Shown here: piece by piece, positions 34,208 through 44,541 of the stretch | Numbering within the stretch: the first letter of the stretch is position 1 | Layout: every line of letters starts with the position of its first letter | Assembly (NCBI RefSeq): GCF_000307025.1 | Contig: NC_018584.1 | Span: 2,504,501-2,568,500 of the forward strand | Reading direction: 5' to 3' | DNA from: Listeria monocytogenes ATCC 19117 | GTDB lineage: Bacteria > Bacillota > Bacilli > Lactobacillales > Listeriaceae | Length of the DNA stretch: 64,000 bases | Translations under genes and position numbers: made by a program | Notes under the pieces: generated by a model | Told to the model about the DNA's origin: nothing | The model's input: the letters and a program-made list of their open reading frames with translations, nothing else | Databases searched by the model: none

Positions 34208-34634
34208 TTGGAGTTCTAGGGGATTGGCTGTATTTAATAATTTATACTTCCCTTTTTGAGTTGTTCGTCCACTTTTTTTTATGGAAACAACGCTCCACTT
34301 CGTTACGCCTTGTATTGGAGTTCTAGGGGATTGGCTGTATTTAATAATTTGTGCTCCCCTTTTTGAGTTGTTCGTCCACTTTTTTTATGGAAACAACGCT
34401 CCACTTCGTTACGCCTTGTATTGGAGTTCTAGGGGATTGGCTGTATTTAATAATTTGTGCTCCCCTTTTTGAGTTGTTCGTCCACTTTTTTTTATGGAAA
34501 CAACGCTCCACTTCGTTACGCCTTGTATTGGAGTTCTAGGGGATTGGCTGTATTTAATAATTTGTGCTCCCCTTTTTGAGTTGTTCGTCCACTTTTTTTT
34601 ATGGAAACAACGCTCCACTTCGTTACGCCTTGTA
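34208..34634. repeat. Tandem array of four 106-107-bp repeats
   Basis: Four direct repeats begin with TTGGAGTTCTAGGGGATTGG at 34208, 34315, 34421 and 34528 (107, 106, 107, 107 bp). Units 2-4 are nearly identical and differ only in a T-tract length; unit 1 has several changes near 34250 (TATACTTCCC for GTGCTCCCC). Each unit holds an AGGGGA/TCCCCT stem followed by TTTTT (plus strand) and a GTTGTT...AACAAC stem enclosing TCCA/TGGA. The unit length is not a multiple of three, which argues against coding. The array fills the gap between secG and the carboxylesterase gene. Confidence 0.95.
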
Positions 34635-34677
34635 TTGGAGTTCTAGGGAAGCGGAATACGCTTCTTTAGAACTCCAA
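34635..34677. repeat. 43-bp palindrome closing the repeat array
   Basis: The first 11 bases of a fifth repeat (TTGGAGTTCTA) are followed by GG, an inner stem GAAGCG/CGCTTC with loop GAATA, TT, and the inverted 11 bases TAGAACTCCAA. The whole forms a continuous 19-bp hairpin with only two G-U positions. No T run follows on either side that would make it a standard terminator. Confidence 0.9.
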
Positions 34678-34710
34678 TAAAAAACCACCTAAATTTTCAT
34701 TCAGGTGGTT
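34678..34710 (-). terminator. secG terminator
   Basis: On the minus strand AACCACCT pairs with AGGTGGTT, followed by TTTTA. It lies just past the secG stop and abuts the palindrome. Confidence 0.88.
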
Positions 34711-34719
34711 AACATCTCG

Positions 34720-34953
34720 TTACTGTACAAAATATGCCAGTGCAATTAGTATTGCGAAGAAAACAACGGATAGAACGATGGTTGTACGATGTAGAATAAG
34801 TTCTAGTCCTCTTGCTTTTTGCTTACCGAATAATTGCTCAGCTCCACCAGAGATGGCGCCGGATAAGCCAGCACTTTTACCTGGTTGAAGTATGATAACT
34901 GTAATTAACAGTACTGATACGATGATGAGTAAGACCGTTAAAACTGTACTCAT
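34720..34953 (-). CDS. secG: Preprotein translocase subunit SecG
   Basis: This 77-aa subunit of the SecYEG channel has two membrane helices (about 2-22 and 53-74) joined by a glycine-rich loop with the family motif [21 protein letters not shown]. The ribosome site AGGAGG precedes the ATG. The position upstream of carboxylesterase, rnr and smpB is the conserved Bacillus/Listeria arrangement, but a repeat array interrupts the spacing here. Confidence 0.95.
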   Translation of the reverse strand: MSTVLTVLLIIVSVLLITVIILQPGKSAGLSGAISGGAEQLFGKQKARGLELILHRTTIVLSVVFFAILIALAYFVQ

Positions 34954-35042
34954 TGTTCTTTCCTCCTAAAACCGCCCAATTTGACTAAGATTAATTTTAC
35001 CATATTTGGTATTATACGTAAAGGTTTGTTTCTATACAATAG

Positions 35043-35786
35043 TTAAACAACTTTTTCCTCTAGCCAAACTAAATCGTCTAAGAAGTAAATTAAGTCTTCT
35101 TCTAAAATGTCTTTCTCACAGTCGTTCACGATGTCATGCCCTGACCCTGCATAGAAACACAATTGTTTATCATTTGTATGAATGTGCTTAAAGATATAAT
35201 TGGCGTTATCTGCGTCGATTTCTTCATCTTGACAGCCTTGGCCAATCATGGTTGGTACATGAATTTTTTCAATGTCTCGCGCTACGTTTTTGTAGAAAGT
35301 AGCACGTGCTTCCGTCATTACGTCTATTTCAGGAAGGTAGTTTTTTAGCATTTGATCTGCTTCTTGTTCTACTATACCTTGTTTCTTTAATTGTTTAGTT
35401 AAATAGTTTTCGATTGGGATATAGCGCATTTTGCGGTTGACGTTGGCGCATAGTGGAACAATCGCTTTTGGTGAAAACGATTCTGCCATTTTAAGCGCAA
35501 AAACTCCGCCCATTGCGACACCGACAATTGCAATTTCATTATATCCGTCTTTTTCAAGTTGACGATATCCAGCCACCGCATCTTCATACCACATTTCCGG
35601 TGTTGTTTTCAAGAAAATAGCGGGTTCATCCCCGTGACCTCTGAAGTTTGGTGCATGCACTGTGTATCCATTTTCTGCTAGAATTTCTCCAAGTTCTCTT
35701 ACGTCTTCTGTAGTCCCTGCAAAGCCATGCAAGAGCAAAACAGCACGATTTCCCGCTTTTAACGTAAAGCTACGATCCGCACTCAT
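35043..35786 (-). CDS. Alpha/beta hydrolase paralogue with Ser-to-Ala at the nucleophile
   Basis: This 247-aa protein is colinear with the Est30-type carboxylesterase at 33398 (LLLHGFAGTTEDVRELG, RGHGDEP, WYEDAVAGYRQL). The nucleophile elbow reads G-V-A91-M-G instead of G-L-S-L-G; the codon is GCA, one base from TCA. The Asp region (GCQDEEIDADN) and His region (GSGHDIVND) look retained. Standard serine-esterase chemistry should be lost, so it may be a pseudoenzyme, a binding protein, or use another mechanism. The ORF is intact with a plausible start, which suggests a maintained function. It lies upstream of secG. Confidence 0.85.
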   Translation of the reverse strand: MSADRSFTLKAGNRAVLLLHGFAGTTEDVRELGEILAENGYTVHAPNFRGHGDEPAIFLKTTPEMWYEDAVAGYRQLEKDGYNEIAIVGVAMGGVFALKMAESFSPKAIVPLCANVNRKMRYIPIENYLTKQLKKQGIVEQEADQMLKNYLPEIDVMTEARATFYKNVARDIEKIHVPTMIGQGCQDEEIDADNANYIFKHIHTNDKQLCFYAGSGHDIVNDCEKDILEEDLIYFLDDLVWLEEKVV

Positions 35787-35968
35787 TTTTACGCAATCCT
35801 CCTAATATCATCACTTTTATAATCCACTCTATTGTAGCCCATCTGAACTAAATAAGCTACCTTTTGAGTTCTGACCAATAGACCAATATTAACGCTATCC
35901 AAGGAACTTGTCAAACACTTTTTTCACAAAGCTCAAACACGTTGCTACCAAAGGCTTTTCCGGAGGTT

Positions 35969-36688
35969 TCATTTGTGAATTTCTGCGCTTAAATTAGAAA
36001 AGAAACTATGAATTAATTGTAACAATTGTTTCGGTTTTTGCCTTGGTAAATAATGAAGTCCATTTCTTACAATAACCATTTCACCGTGTTGAACAGAATG
36101 CACCATTTTCTTTGTATCTTTGGAAGATATTAAATCATATTCACCCACAACAGCTAAAAGTGGCGCGCTTATTTTTTGCAAATCCGCTTCTGACATATGT
36201 GGATGATAAATCGTTAAAGCAAGTTGTCGTTTCATCCGCTCAAAAAAGCGACTAAATGGCGCTAAAAGAAATGCAGCCCCGTAGGCGACACGACAAAATA
36301 AATCTGGTAAAAATCGTATTTGATTTACATGATAGTTTGTTCCAATAACAACGGATGCGATTTGACGGTTCGGTTGCAATTTCCCCATTACGAGAGCAAC
36401 AATACCGCCGTCGCTATATCCGATAACTTTATATTTATCAATTTTCAAATAATCGAGTAACGAAAGCATATCTAGCGCCATTACTTCAAAATCAAGCGGT
36501 GTATTTCCCGCTTCACTTTTCCCGTGTGCGCGGCTATCTACGGCGATTACTTGATGATTAGTAGAGAGGTCATCAATCATCCGCTTTAAAGAACGATGAT
36601 TTTGACCATTCCCGTGAATAAGCAAGATTGGTTCGCCTTTACCGATTATTTGATAAAACAAGTTAATTCCATTGATTTCTGCAATCAT
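35969..36688 (-). CDS. Alpha/beta hydrolase
   Basis: This 239-aa hydrolase of the Abhydrolase_1 type is not closely related to the two esterases next to it. Features are LLIHGNGQNHRSL (oxyanion loop), VDSRAHGKSEA, nucleophile S92 in IGYSDGGIVAL, Asp in VGEYDLI, and His in NGLHYLPRQKP. The substrate cannot be determined; it could be a lipase, lactonase or peptidase-like. The ribosome site is AAGGAG. It appears monocistronic. Confidence 0.88.
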   Translation of the reverse strand: MIAEINGINLFYQIIGKGEPILLIHGNGQNHRSLKRMIDDLSTNHQVIAVDSRAHGKSEAGNTPLDFEVMALDMLSLLDYLKIDKYKVIGYSDGGIVALVMGKLQPNRQIASVVIGTNYHVNQIRFLPDLFCRVAYGAAFLLAPFSRFFERMKRQLALTIYHPHMSEADLQKISAPLLAVVGEYDLISSKDTKKMVHSVQHGEMVIVRNGLHYLPRQKPKQLLQLIHSFFSNLSAEIHK

Positions 36689-36782
36689 ATAGCATTTCTC
36701 CTTGCTGAAAACATTTTCTACCCTTATTTTACACCTGATTATACTTGATTTCCTATAAAAAAGCTTCCATTTTCATTAAAAT

Positions 36783-36813
36783 ACGCCTGATTCTTTTAAA
36801 ACTAGAATCAGGC
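36783..36813 (-). terminator. Terminator after the 55-aa gene
   Basis: An 11-bp stem CGCCTGATTCT/AGAATCAGGCG lies directly after the stop of the small gene. The T run on the minus strand is weak (TATTTTA). Confidence 0.65.
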
Positions 36814-36820
36814 GCACCGT

Positions 36821-36988
36821 TTATTTCATAAGTCTTCGGTGAAACTGTTGTTGGGGCATATCTGCGTTAATGATTTTCTTTTGCACAGAATGTTTTTCCG
36901 CTAAGGGGTGGCTTTTTTCATGCACCACAGCGTCTTTGATTTTTGGAGTTTCGAGCACTTTTGAGGCCTGACTATTTTTTACTTTCAT
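36821..36988 (-). CDS. 55-aa basic hypothetical protein
   Basis: This small hydrophilic protein begins MKVKNSQASKVLETP and has no membrane segment; it is rich in K, H and Q (HEKSHPLAEKHSVQKK). The start at 36988 is eight bases from GGAGG. Two earlier in-frame starts lie too close to, or before, that site. A stem-loop follows the stop. It stands between eno and the alpha/beta hydrolase gene. I recognise no family, and the only support is the ribosome site and terminator. Confidence 0.6.
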   Translation of the reverse strand: MKVKNSQASKVLETPKIKDAVVHEKSHPLAEKHSVQKKIINADMPQQQFHRRLMK

Positions 36989-37043
36989 CAGCATTACCTC
37001 CTCTTCCAAATCATTACCCCTCTCGCTATTTTTAAAACAGAAA

Positions 37044-37077
37044 AAACTCCGCGAAAATGTTACTTTTCGCGGAGCTT
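37044..37077 (-). terminator. Terminator of the glycolytic operon after eno
   Basis: On the minus strand CTCCGCGAAAA pairs with TTTTCGCGGAG, followed by TTTTTT. Confidence 0.92.
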
Positions 37078-37096
37078 AGCGTTTTATTCAATCAAC

Positions 37097-38389
<1,293 letters not shown>

Positions 38390-38523
38390 TTATAATTCTC
38401 TCCTTTGTTGGGATTAATTGAATGAAATGAACAAAAAATTCACTTCAAATCAAAGACCCATCCGTTTTTAAATTCGTATTTATTGTAGCTCTGTTTGCAA
38501 AAAAACTAAAGTAATAACTAAAA

Positions 38524-40056
38524 TTATTTTTGAATTAAACTTTCACCTGTCATTTCGGCAGGTTTTTTAACGCCAAGTAAATCAAGCATAGTTGGCGCAA
38601 CGTCAGCCAGACGACCACCTTCACGAAGCGTTACACCTTTTTTCGTTACAATTACTGGAACTGGAACAGTAGTGTGCGCAGTGTGCGGTTTTCCTTCTGG
38701 AGTAGACATTGTTTCAGAGTTACCATGGTCCGCAAAGATAATAGCTGATCCACCTTTTTCTAAAATAAGGTCTACTACACGACCAAGATTTTCATCTACT
38801 GCTTCGATTGCCTTAATCGTTGGCTCAAGCATACCTGAGTGACCAACCATATCTGGGTTTGCGAAGTTTAAGATGATCGCATCGTGTTTGTCGTTTTTAA
38901 TGTCTTCAACAAGTGCATCTGTTACTTCATATGCGCTCATTTCAGGTTGCAAATCGTATGTTTCTACTTTTGGCGAATTGATTAGAATCCGGTTTTCACC
39001 AGGGAATTCTTCATTTCGTCCACCATTCATAAAGAATGTTACATGTGGATATTTTTCTGTTTCAGCGATACGCAGTTGCGATAAGCCTTCATTAGAAAGT
39101 ACTTCGCCGATAACATTTTTCATTTCAATTGGCTCAAAAGCAACTTCAGCATCAATGCTTGGGTTGTAAAGAGTCATTGTAACGAATTTGATGTTTTTAG
39201 GGTGGTTAGCCCCGCGGTCGAAATGATCCCATTCTTTATCAGTGAATGCATTAGAAAGTTGAATCGCACGGTCAGGACGGAAATTGAAGAAAATAACTGC
39301 ATCGTTGTCTTTAACTGTTGCAACAGGTTTGCCATCTTTAGTAATGATAGCTGGAACAACGAATTCATCATTTTTGTCATTAGCATAAGAAGCTTTGACA
39401 AGTTCGATTGGATCTTCAAATTTTTCACCTTCAGCGCTTACGATTGCTTTGTATGCTTTTTCAACACGTTCCCAGCGTTTATCACGATCCATCGCGTAGA
39501 AACGTCCAGAAACAGTAGCAATAGCACCATAGTTTAAATCACTAATAGCTTTTTGTAGTGTTTCTAAATATTCTAGTGAAGATTGTGGAGCCACGTCACG
39601 TCCATCAAGGAATGCATGGATATAAACGTTTTTCACGCCTTTATCTTTCGCAGTTTCTAAAAGTGCAACGAGGTGATTAATGTGACTATGCACGCCGCCG
39701 TCTGATAGTAAACCGAAAAGATGTAAGTCCGAGTTGTTTTCTTTTGTATGAGTGAAAGCATTGTTTAGGGCTTTATTCTCTTGGAATTCGCCTTCTTCAA
39801 TAGCTTTGTCAATACGAGTTAAGCTTTGGTAGACAATACGTCCAGCTCCGATGTTTGTATGGCCAACTTCAGAGTTACCCATTTGACCTTCTGGAAGACC
39901 AACATCAAGGCCGGCAGCTTTAAGTTCCCCGTGAGGAAAATTAGCCCAATAACGGTCGAAATTTGGTTTGTTTGCTTGAGCTACAGCATTACCTACTGTT
40001 TCTGCACGTTTACCAAAACCATCGAGGATAATAATTGCTACAGGTGATTTACTCAT
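38524..40056 (-). CDS. gpmI: 2,3-bisphosphoglycerate-independent phosphoglycerate mutase
   Basis: This is a 510-aa Mn-dependent mutase of the alkaline phosphatase superfamily that interconverts 3- and 2-phosphoglycerate. The N-terminal ILDGFGKR metal site, phospho-Ser in [27 protein letters not shown], and later metal ligands in NPDMVGHSG and FADHGNSE are all present. It begins one base after the tpiA stop, so translation is coupled. Length is normal for the family. Confidence 0.97.
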   Translation of the reverse strand: MSKSPVAIIILDGFGKRAETVGNAVAQANKPNFDRYWANFPHGELKAAGLDVGLPEGQMGNSEVGHTNIGAGRIVYQSLTRIDKAIEEGEFQENKALNNAFTHTKENNSDLHLFGLLSDGGVHSHINHLVALLETAKDKGVKNVYIHAFLDGRDVAPQSSLEYLETLQKAISDLNYGAIATVSGRFYAMDRDKRWERVEKAYKAIVSAEGEKFEDPIELVKASYANDKNDEFVVPAIITKDGKPVATVKDNDAVIFFNFRPDRAIQLSNAFTDKEWDHFDRGANHPKNIKFVTMTLYNPSIDAEVAFEPIEMKNVIGEVLSNEGLSQLRIAETEKYPHVTFFMNGGRNEEFPGENRILINSPKVETYDLQPEMSAYEVTDALVEDIKNDKHDAIILNFANPDMVGHSGMLEPTIKAIEAVDENLGRVVDLILEKGGSAIIFADHGNSETMSTPEGKPHTAHTTVPVPVIVTKKGVTLREGGRLADVAPTMLDLLGVKKPAEMTGESLIQK

Positions 40057-40057
40057 T

Positions 40058-40858
<801 letters not shown>

Positions 40859-42049
40859 TTATTTGTCGCTAATAGAAGCAACGCCAGGAAGCTCTTTACC
40901 TTCAAGATATTCTAATGATGCACCGCCACCAGTGGAAATATGTGTGAATTTGTCAGCAAAACCTAAGTCCATAGCTGCTGCTGCGGAATCCCCACCACCG
41001 ATGATTGTTGTTGCATCCGTTAAGTTTGCAATAGCTTCACAAACGCCAATTGTACCTTTAGCAAAGTTGCTAAGTTCGAATACGCCCATTGGACCATTCC
41101 ATACAACTGTTTTAGCGCCTTGAAGTTCTTTTGTAAATAAGTCAATTGTAGCTTGACCAATATCTAGTCCCATTTCATCAGCTGGAATGCTATCTGCACT
41201 CACTGTATGGAAAGGAGCATCGTTACTGAATTCTTTAGATACAACTGCATCAACTGGCAATACTAATTTATCGCCAGCTTTTTCAAGTAAGCCTTTAGCA
41301 AGTTCAACTTTATCTGCTTCTAAAAGAGATTTACCAATTTCTTGACCTTGAGCTGCCATGAAAGTGAAAGTCATTCCGCCGCCGACAAGAACTTTGTCTG
41401 CTTTTGTAAGTAAGTTTTCGATAACACCGATTTTGTCAGAAACTTTTGCGCCACCTAGGATTGCTACTAGTGGACGTGCTGGATTATCAACTACACCGCC
41501 GATGAATTTAATTTCTTTTTCCATCAAAAATCCGGCCGCTGATTCTAAGTTAGAAGCGATTCCAACGTTAGACGCGTGCGCACGGTGAGCAGTACCGAAA
41601 GCGTCATTTACGAAAACGTCGCCAAGGCTAGCCCAGTATTTTCCAAGTTCTGGATCATTTTTGCTTTCTTTTTTACCATCAATATCTTCAAAACGTGTAT
41701 TTTCAAAAAGAAGTACTTCGCCGTCTTTTAACTCATCAATTGCTTTTTCAAGTTCTGGACCACGAGTAGTTGGAACGAATTTCACTTCTTTTCCAAGTAA
41801 TTCGCTTAAACGAGCGGCTACTGGACGAAGAGATTTTCCTTCTTTATCTTCTTCTGTTTTTACTTTTCCAAGGTGAGAAAATAGAATTGCTTTACCGTTT
41901 TGTTCTAAGATGTACTCAATTGTTGGAAGTGCAGCAACAATACGGTTGTCGTTAGTGATTTTGCCGTCTTTCATTGGCACGTTAAAGTCAACACGAACTA
42001 AAACTTTTTTGTCTTTTAAATCTAAATCAGTTACAACTTTTTTAGCCAT
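40859..42049 (-). CDS. pgk: Phosphoglycerate kinase
   Basis: This is a 396-aa two-domain kinase that forms ATP from 1,3-bisphosphoglycerate. N-terminal substrate residues are in [14 protein letters not shown] and ILFSHLGK; the C-terminal nucleotide site is in [13 protein letters not shown] and [17 protein letters not shown]. It is complete and of normal length. A hairpin between gap and pgk probably lowers its expression relative to gap. Confidence 0.98.
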   Translation of the reverse strand: MAKKVVTDLDLKDKKVLVRVDFNVPMKDGKITNDNRIVAALPTIEYILEQNGKAILFSHLGKVKTEEDKEGKSLRPVAARLSELLGKEVKFVPTTRGPELEKAIDELKDGEVLLFENTRFEDIDGKKESKNDPELGKYWASLGDVFVNDAFGTAHRAHASNVGIASNLESAAGFLMEKEIKFIGGVVDNPARPLVAILGGAKVSDKIGVIENLLTKADKVLVGGGMTFTFMAAQGQEIGKSLLEADKVELAKGLLEKAGDKLVLPVDAVVSKEFSNDAPFHTVSADSIPADEMGLDIGQATIDLFTKELQGAKTVVWNGPMGVFELSNFAKGTIGVCEAIANLTDATTIIGGGDSAAAAMDLGFADKFTHISTGGGASLEYLEGKELPGVASISDK

Positions 42050-42103
42050 TTAGAGTTCCTCCATTAATTTTAAAGGATTGGGGTCGCCCCCGTTATTTCA
42101 GAA

Positions 42104-42136
42104 AATAAGCGGAAACAATAGTGTCTCCGCTTATTC
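42104..42136 (-). terminator. Hairpin between gap and pgk (attenuator or processing site)
   Basis: On the minus strand AATAAGCGGA and TCCGCTTATT pair with one or two mismatches extending the stem toward an ACTATTGT loop. Only a short T run follows, so partial termination or RNA stabilisation of the gap 3' end is more likely than full stop. Confidence 0.65.
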
Positions 42137-42183
42137 TTGTTATTGCTGATGTGACTAGCACTTCAGTAAAATTAATCTGCTAA

Positions 42184-43194
42184 TTATTTAGCGATTTTTG
42201 CAAAGTATTCTAAAGTACGTACTAATTGAGCAGTGTAGCTCATTTCGTTATCGTACCAAGCTACAGTTTTAACTAATTGTTGATCGCCAACTGTAAGAAC
42301 TTTTGTTTGAGTTTCGTCAAATAATGAACCGAAAGTCATACCTTTGATGTCAGAAGAAACAACTTGGTCACTAGTGTAACCGAATGTTTCTGGATCAGAA
42401 GCTGCTTCCATAGCTGCATTTACTTCATCAACAGTAACTTTTTTGTCAAGAACTGTTACTAATTCAGTAAGGGAACCAGTTGGAACTGGAACACGTTGAG
42501 CAGCTCCGTCTAATTTACCTTTAAGTGTTGGTAATACTTCACCGATAGCTTTAGCAGCACCAGTTGTATTAGGGATAATATTTTCGGCAGCAGCACGTGC
42601 ACGACGGAAGTCACCTTTTGGATGTGGAGCATCTAATGTATTTTGGTCACCAGTGTAAGCGTGAATTGTAGTCATTAGACCTTCAACAACACCAAATTTG
42701 TCTTCTAAAACTTTAGCCATAGGAGCTAAACAGTTAGTAGTACAGCTTGCGCCAGAGATAACTGTTTCAGTTCCGTCTAATGTTTCATGGTTTACATTGT
42801 AAACGATTGTTTTCATGTCGCCAGTTGCTGGAGCGGAGATAACAACTTTTTTAGCGCCAGCTTTAATGTGTAATTCAGCTTTGTCTTGCGCTGTGAAGAA
42901 ACCAGTACATTCTAAAACGATGTCTACTCCTAGGTCACCCCATGGAAGTTCTTCTGGGTTACGGTTAGCTAATACTTTAACTTCTTTACCGTTTACGTTG
43001 AAGAAACCATCATGTACTTCTACTTCACCGTCAAAACGGCCTTGAGTTGTATCATATTTTAACAGGTGAGCTAACATTTTAGCGTCTGTTAAGCCATTGA
43101 TTGCAACAACTTCAATTCCTTCCACATTTTGAATACGACGGAATGCTAGACGTCCGATACGTCCAAAACCATTAATACCAACTTTAACTGTCAT
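42184..43194 (-). CDS. gap: Glyceraldehyde-3-phosphate dehydrogenase
   Basis: This is a 336-aa NAD-dependent glycolytic GAPDH. The N-terminal Rossmann motif is [17 protein letters not shown], the catalytic Cys is in [13 protein letters not shown], the catalytic His is in [10 protein letters not shown], and the C-terminus has [16 protein letters not shown]. It follows cggR by 32 bp and is under CggR control through the operator upstream of cggR. The ribosome site is AAGGAGGAAA. Confidence 0.98.
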   Translation of the reverse strand: MTVKVGINGFGRIGRLAFRRIQNVEGIEVVAINGLTDAKMLAHLLKYDTTQGRFDGEVEVHDGFFNVNGKEVKVLANRNPEELPWGDLGVDIVLECTGFFTAQDKAELHIKAGAKKVVISAPATGDMKTIVYNVNHETLDGTETVISGASCTTNCLAPMAKVLEDKFGVVEGLMTTIHAYTGDQNTLDAPHPKGDFRRARAAAENIIPNTTGAAKAIGEVLPTLKGKLDGAAQRVPVPTGSLTELVTVLDKKVTVDEVNAAMEAASDPETFGYTSDQVVSSDIKGMTFGSLFDETQTKVLTVGDQQLVKTVAWYDNEMSYTAQLVRTLEYFAKIAK

Positions 43195-43226
43195 AAGTCA
43201 ATTTCCTCCTTGAAAATAGTGTTTTT

Positions 43227-44273
43227 TTATTTCAAAAGGGTATTACTCCCTTTTAAAAGCGATTTTGCTGCTCCTTCATCCGTGATTAAAATCGTATTTT
43301 TTGGAGCACTTTTCATATACGATTTGATTGCTTTGGCTTTCGATGTACCGCCTGCAACAGCGATAATGTGCGGGATTTGCGCTAAGTCTTCGAATTGAAG
43401 ACCGAATGTAGGGACCTTATGTACAACCTCGCCTTGTTCATCAAAATAATAACCAAATGCTTCACCTACAGCTTTACGACGGATGATTTTTTCAAGTACA
43501 TCTTCGCCGGTATGTCTGCGTTTCGCCATCGCGAGCGCATCACCTATGCCTAAAATAATAGCATTTGCAGATTGTACTAATCGTAAGCCTTCTTGAATTG
43601 CCGGTTCTTTCAGTAAAGAACGATAGGCTTCTTCGCCTAATTGCTCCGGAACATAGAGAACGCGGTGTTTTGTGTTTGTCTTTGTTGCCATCTTATCACA
43701 AATTGTATTCGCTTGATTGTCAAGGTCTTCACCAATACCTCCACGACCGGGAACGAAAAGTAGTTCTCTGCCTTTTGCGAAATCAGTTGTCATCATTTCG
43801 GCAACAGTAGCCATTGTAGAGCCGCCCATAACTGCGACGATGTTTCTTTTTTCGGTGAGCGCCATGTCTAATTGTTCAACCGCCACACGTCCCATTTCTT
43901 CGCGGACCCATGGAGTATCATCGCTATCACCTTGCACCACCAAGCATTTTTTGATTTGCAATTTCTTCGCTAATTGTTCTTCCATTGAATGTAACCCTGA
44001 AAGCTGATTCATGACATTTTCCAAATCGCGAAAAACGACCAAGCCTTCTTTAGTAACGGTCATTCCGGAAGAAGCAATTTCTACTAAACCTTGTGCTTTC
44101 AAAAATTCTACTTCGCCGCGCAGGACGCGTTCACTCATGCCTAGCATTCCGGCAAGTGTCCGTCTCCCAACTGGTTCAGAAAAATAAATCGAGCGTAGGA
44201 TTTGGTAGCGTTTTTGCATAATCATCAAAACGTCGGGCAATAACTTTTTCTGAATGTTAATTAAGTCTGACAT
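43227..44273 (-). CDS. cggR: Central glycolytic genes regulator CggR
   Basis: This is a 348-aa SorC/DeoR-family repressor of the glycolytic operon, induced by fructose-1,6-bisphosphate. The N-terminal winged helix is about residues 20-75 (LAGMLGMSERVLRGEVEFLKAQGLV). The sugar-phosphate domain follows (VMGGSTMATVAEMM, FVPGRGGIGEDLDNQANTI, ILGIGDALAMAKRRH). It is the first gene of the operon and represses itself through the site at 44296-44331. The ribosome site is GGAG. Confidence 0.95.
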   Translation of the reverse strand: MSDLINIQKKLLPDVLMIMQKRYQILRSIYFSEPVGRRTLAGMLGMSERVLRGEVEFLKAQGLVEIASSGMTVTKEGLVVFRDLENVMNQLSGLHSMEEQLAKKLQIKKCLVVQGDSDDTPWVREEMGRVAVEQLDMALTEKRNIVAVMGGSTMATVAEMMTTDFAKGRELLFVPGRGGIGEDLDNQANTICDKMATKTNTKHRVLYVPEQLGEEAYRSLLKEPAIQEGLRLVQSANAIILGIGDALAMAKRRHTGEDVLEKIIRRKAVGEAFGYYFDEQGEVVHKVPTFGLQFEDLAQIPHIIAVAGGTSKAKAIKSYMKSAPKNTILITDEGAAKSLLKGSNTLLK

Positions 44274-44295
44274 TTTTAATTGCTCCTCATCTTTG

Positions 44296-44331
44296 GACGC
44301 TTAACGACCCACTTAGTCATCTGACGTCCCG
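44296..44331 (-). promoter_or_regulatory. CggR operator
   Basis: On the minus strand CGGGAC-N6-TGAC-N4-TGGGTC-N6-CGTC has exactly the spacing of the B. subtilis CggR site (CGGGAC-N6-TGTC-N4-CGGGAC-N6-TGTC). It lies between the likely promoter and the cggR start. Confidence 0.93.
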
Positions 44332-44379
44332 TTAGAACTAAAAAAAGTAGAGATAGAGGTTTTTACAACTTTCAAGACT

Positions 44380-44409
44380 ATTAAACTAGCTACTTCAGCT
44401 TGTTAACAA
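44380..44409 (-). promoter_or_regulatory. Possible promoter of the cggR operon
   Basis: On the minus strand TTGTTA (409-404) is separated by 18 bp from TTTAAT (385-380), about 50 bp before the operator. The match is moderate, and the CggR site would act as a roadblock downstream, as in Bacillus. Confidence 0.55.
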
Positions 44410-44541
44410 AGTGTCTCTCAATGTGATTTTTACCCCTTCTCTTTCTGCTTACGCTGGTGAATCTTTTTTATGTTCTTTAACTACCCTACGTTCCCTATTC
44501 TAACAGTCTTGGCACAAATCTTCAAGTGTTAAGTGGGACAT

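Noticed and set aside
34281..34618. Overlapping ORFs on both strands in the repeat array encoding repetitive peptides
   Set aside because: Units of 106-107 bp shift frame each time, no ribosome site is present, and the peptides only mirror the DNA repeat. Treated as non-coding.
34208..34634. CRISPR array
   Set aside because: Units are contiguous without unique spacers and are far longer than CRISPR repeats; no cas genes are present.
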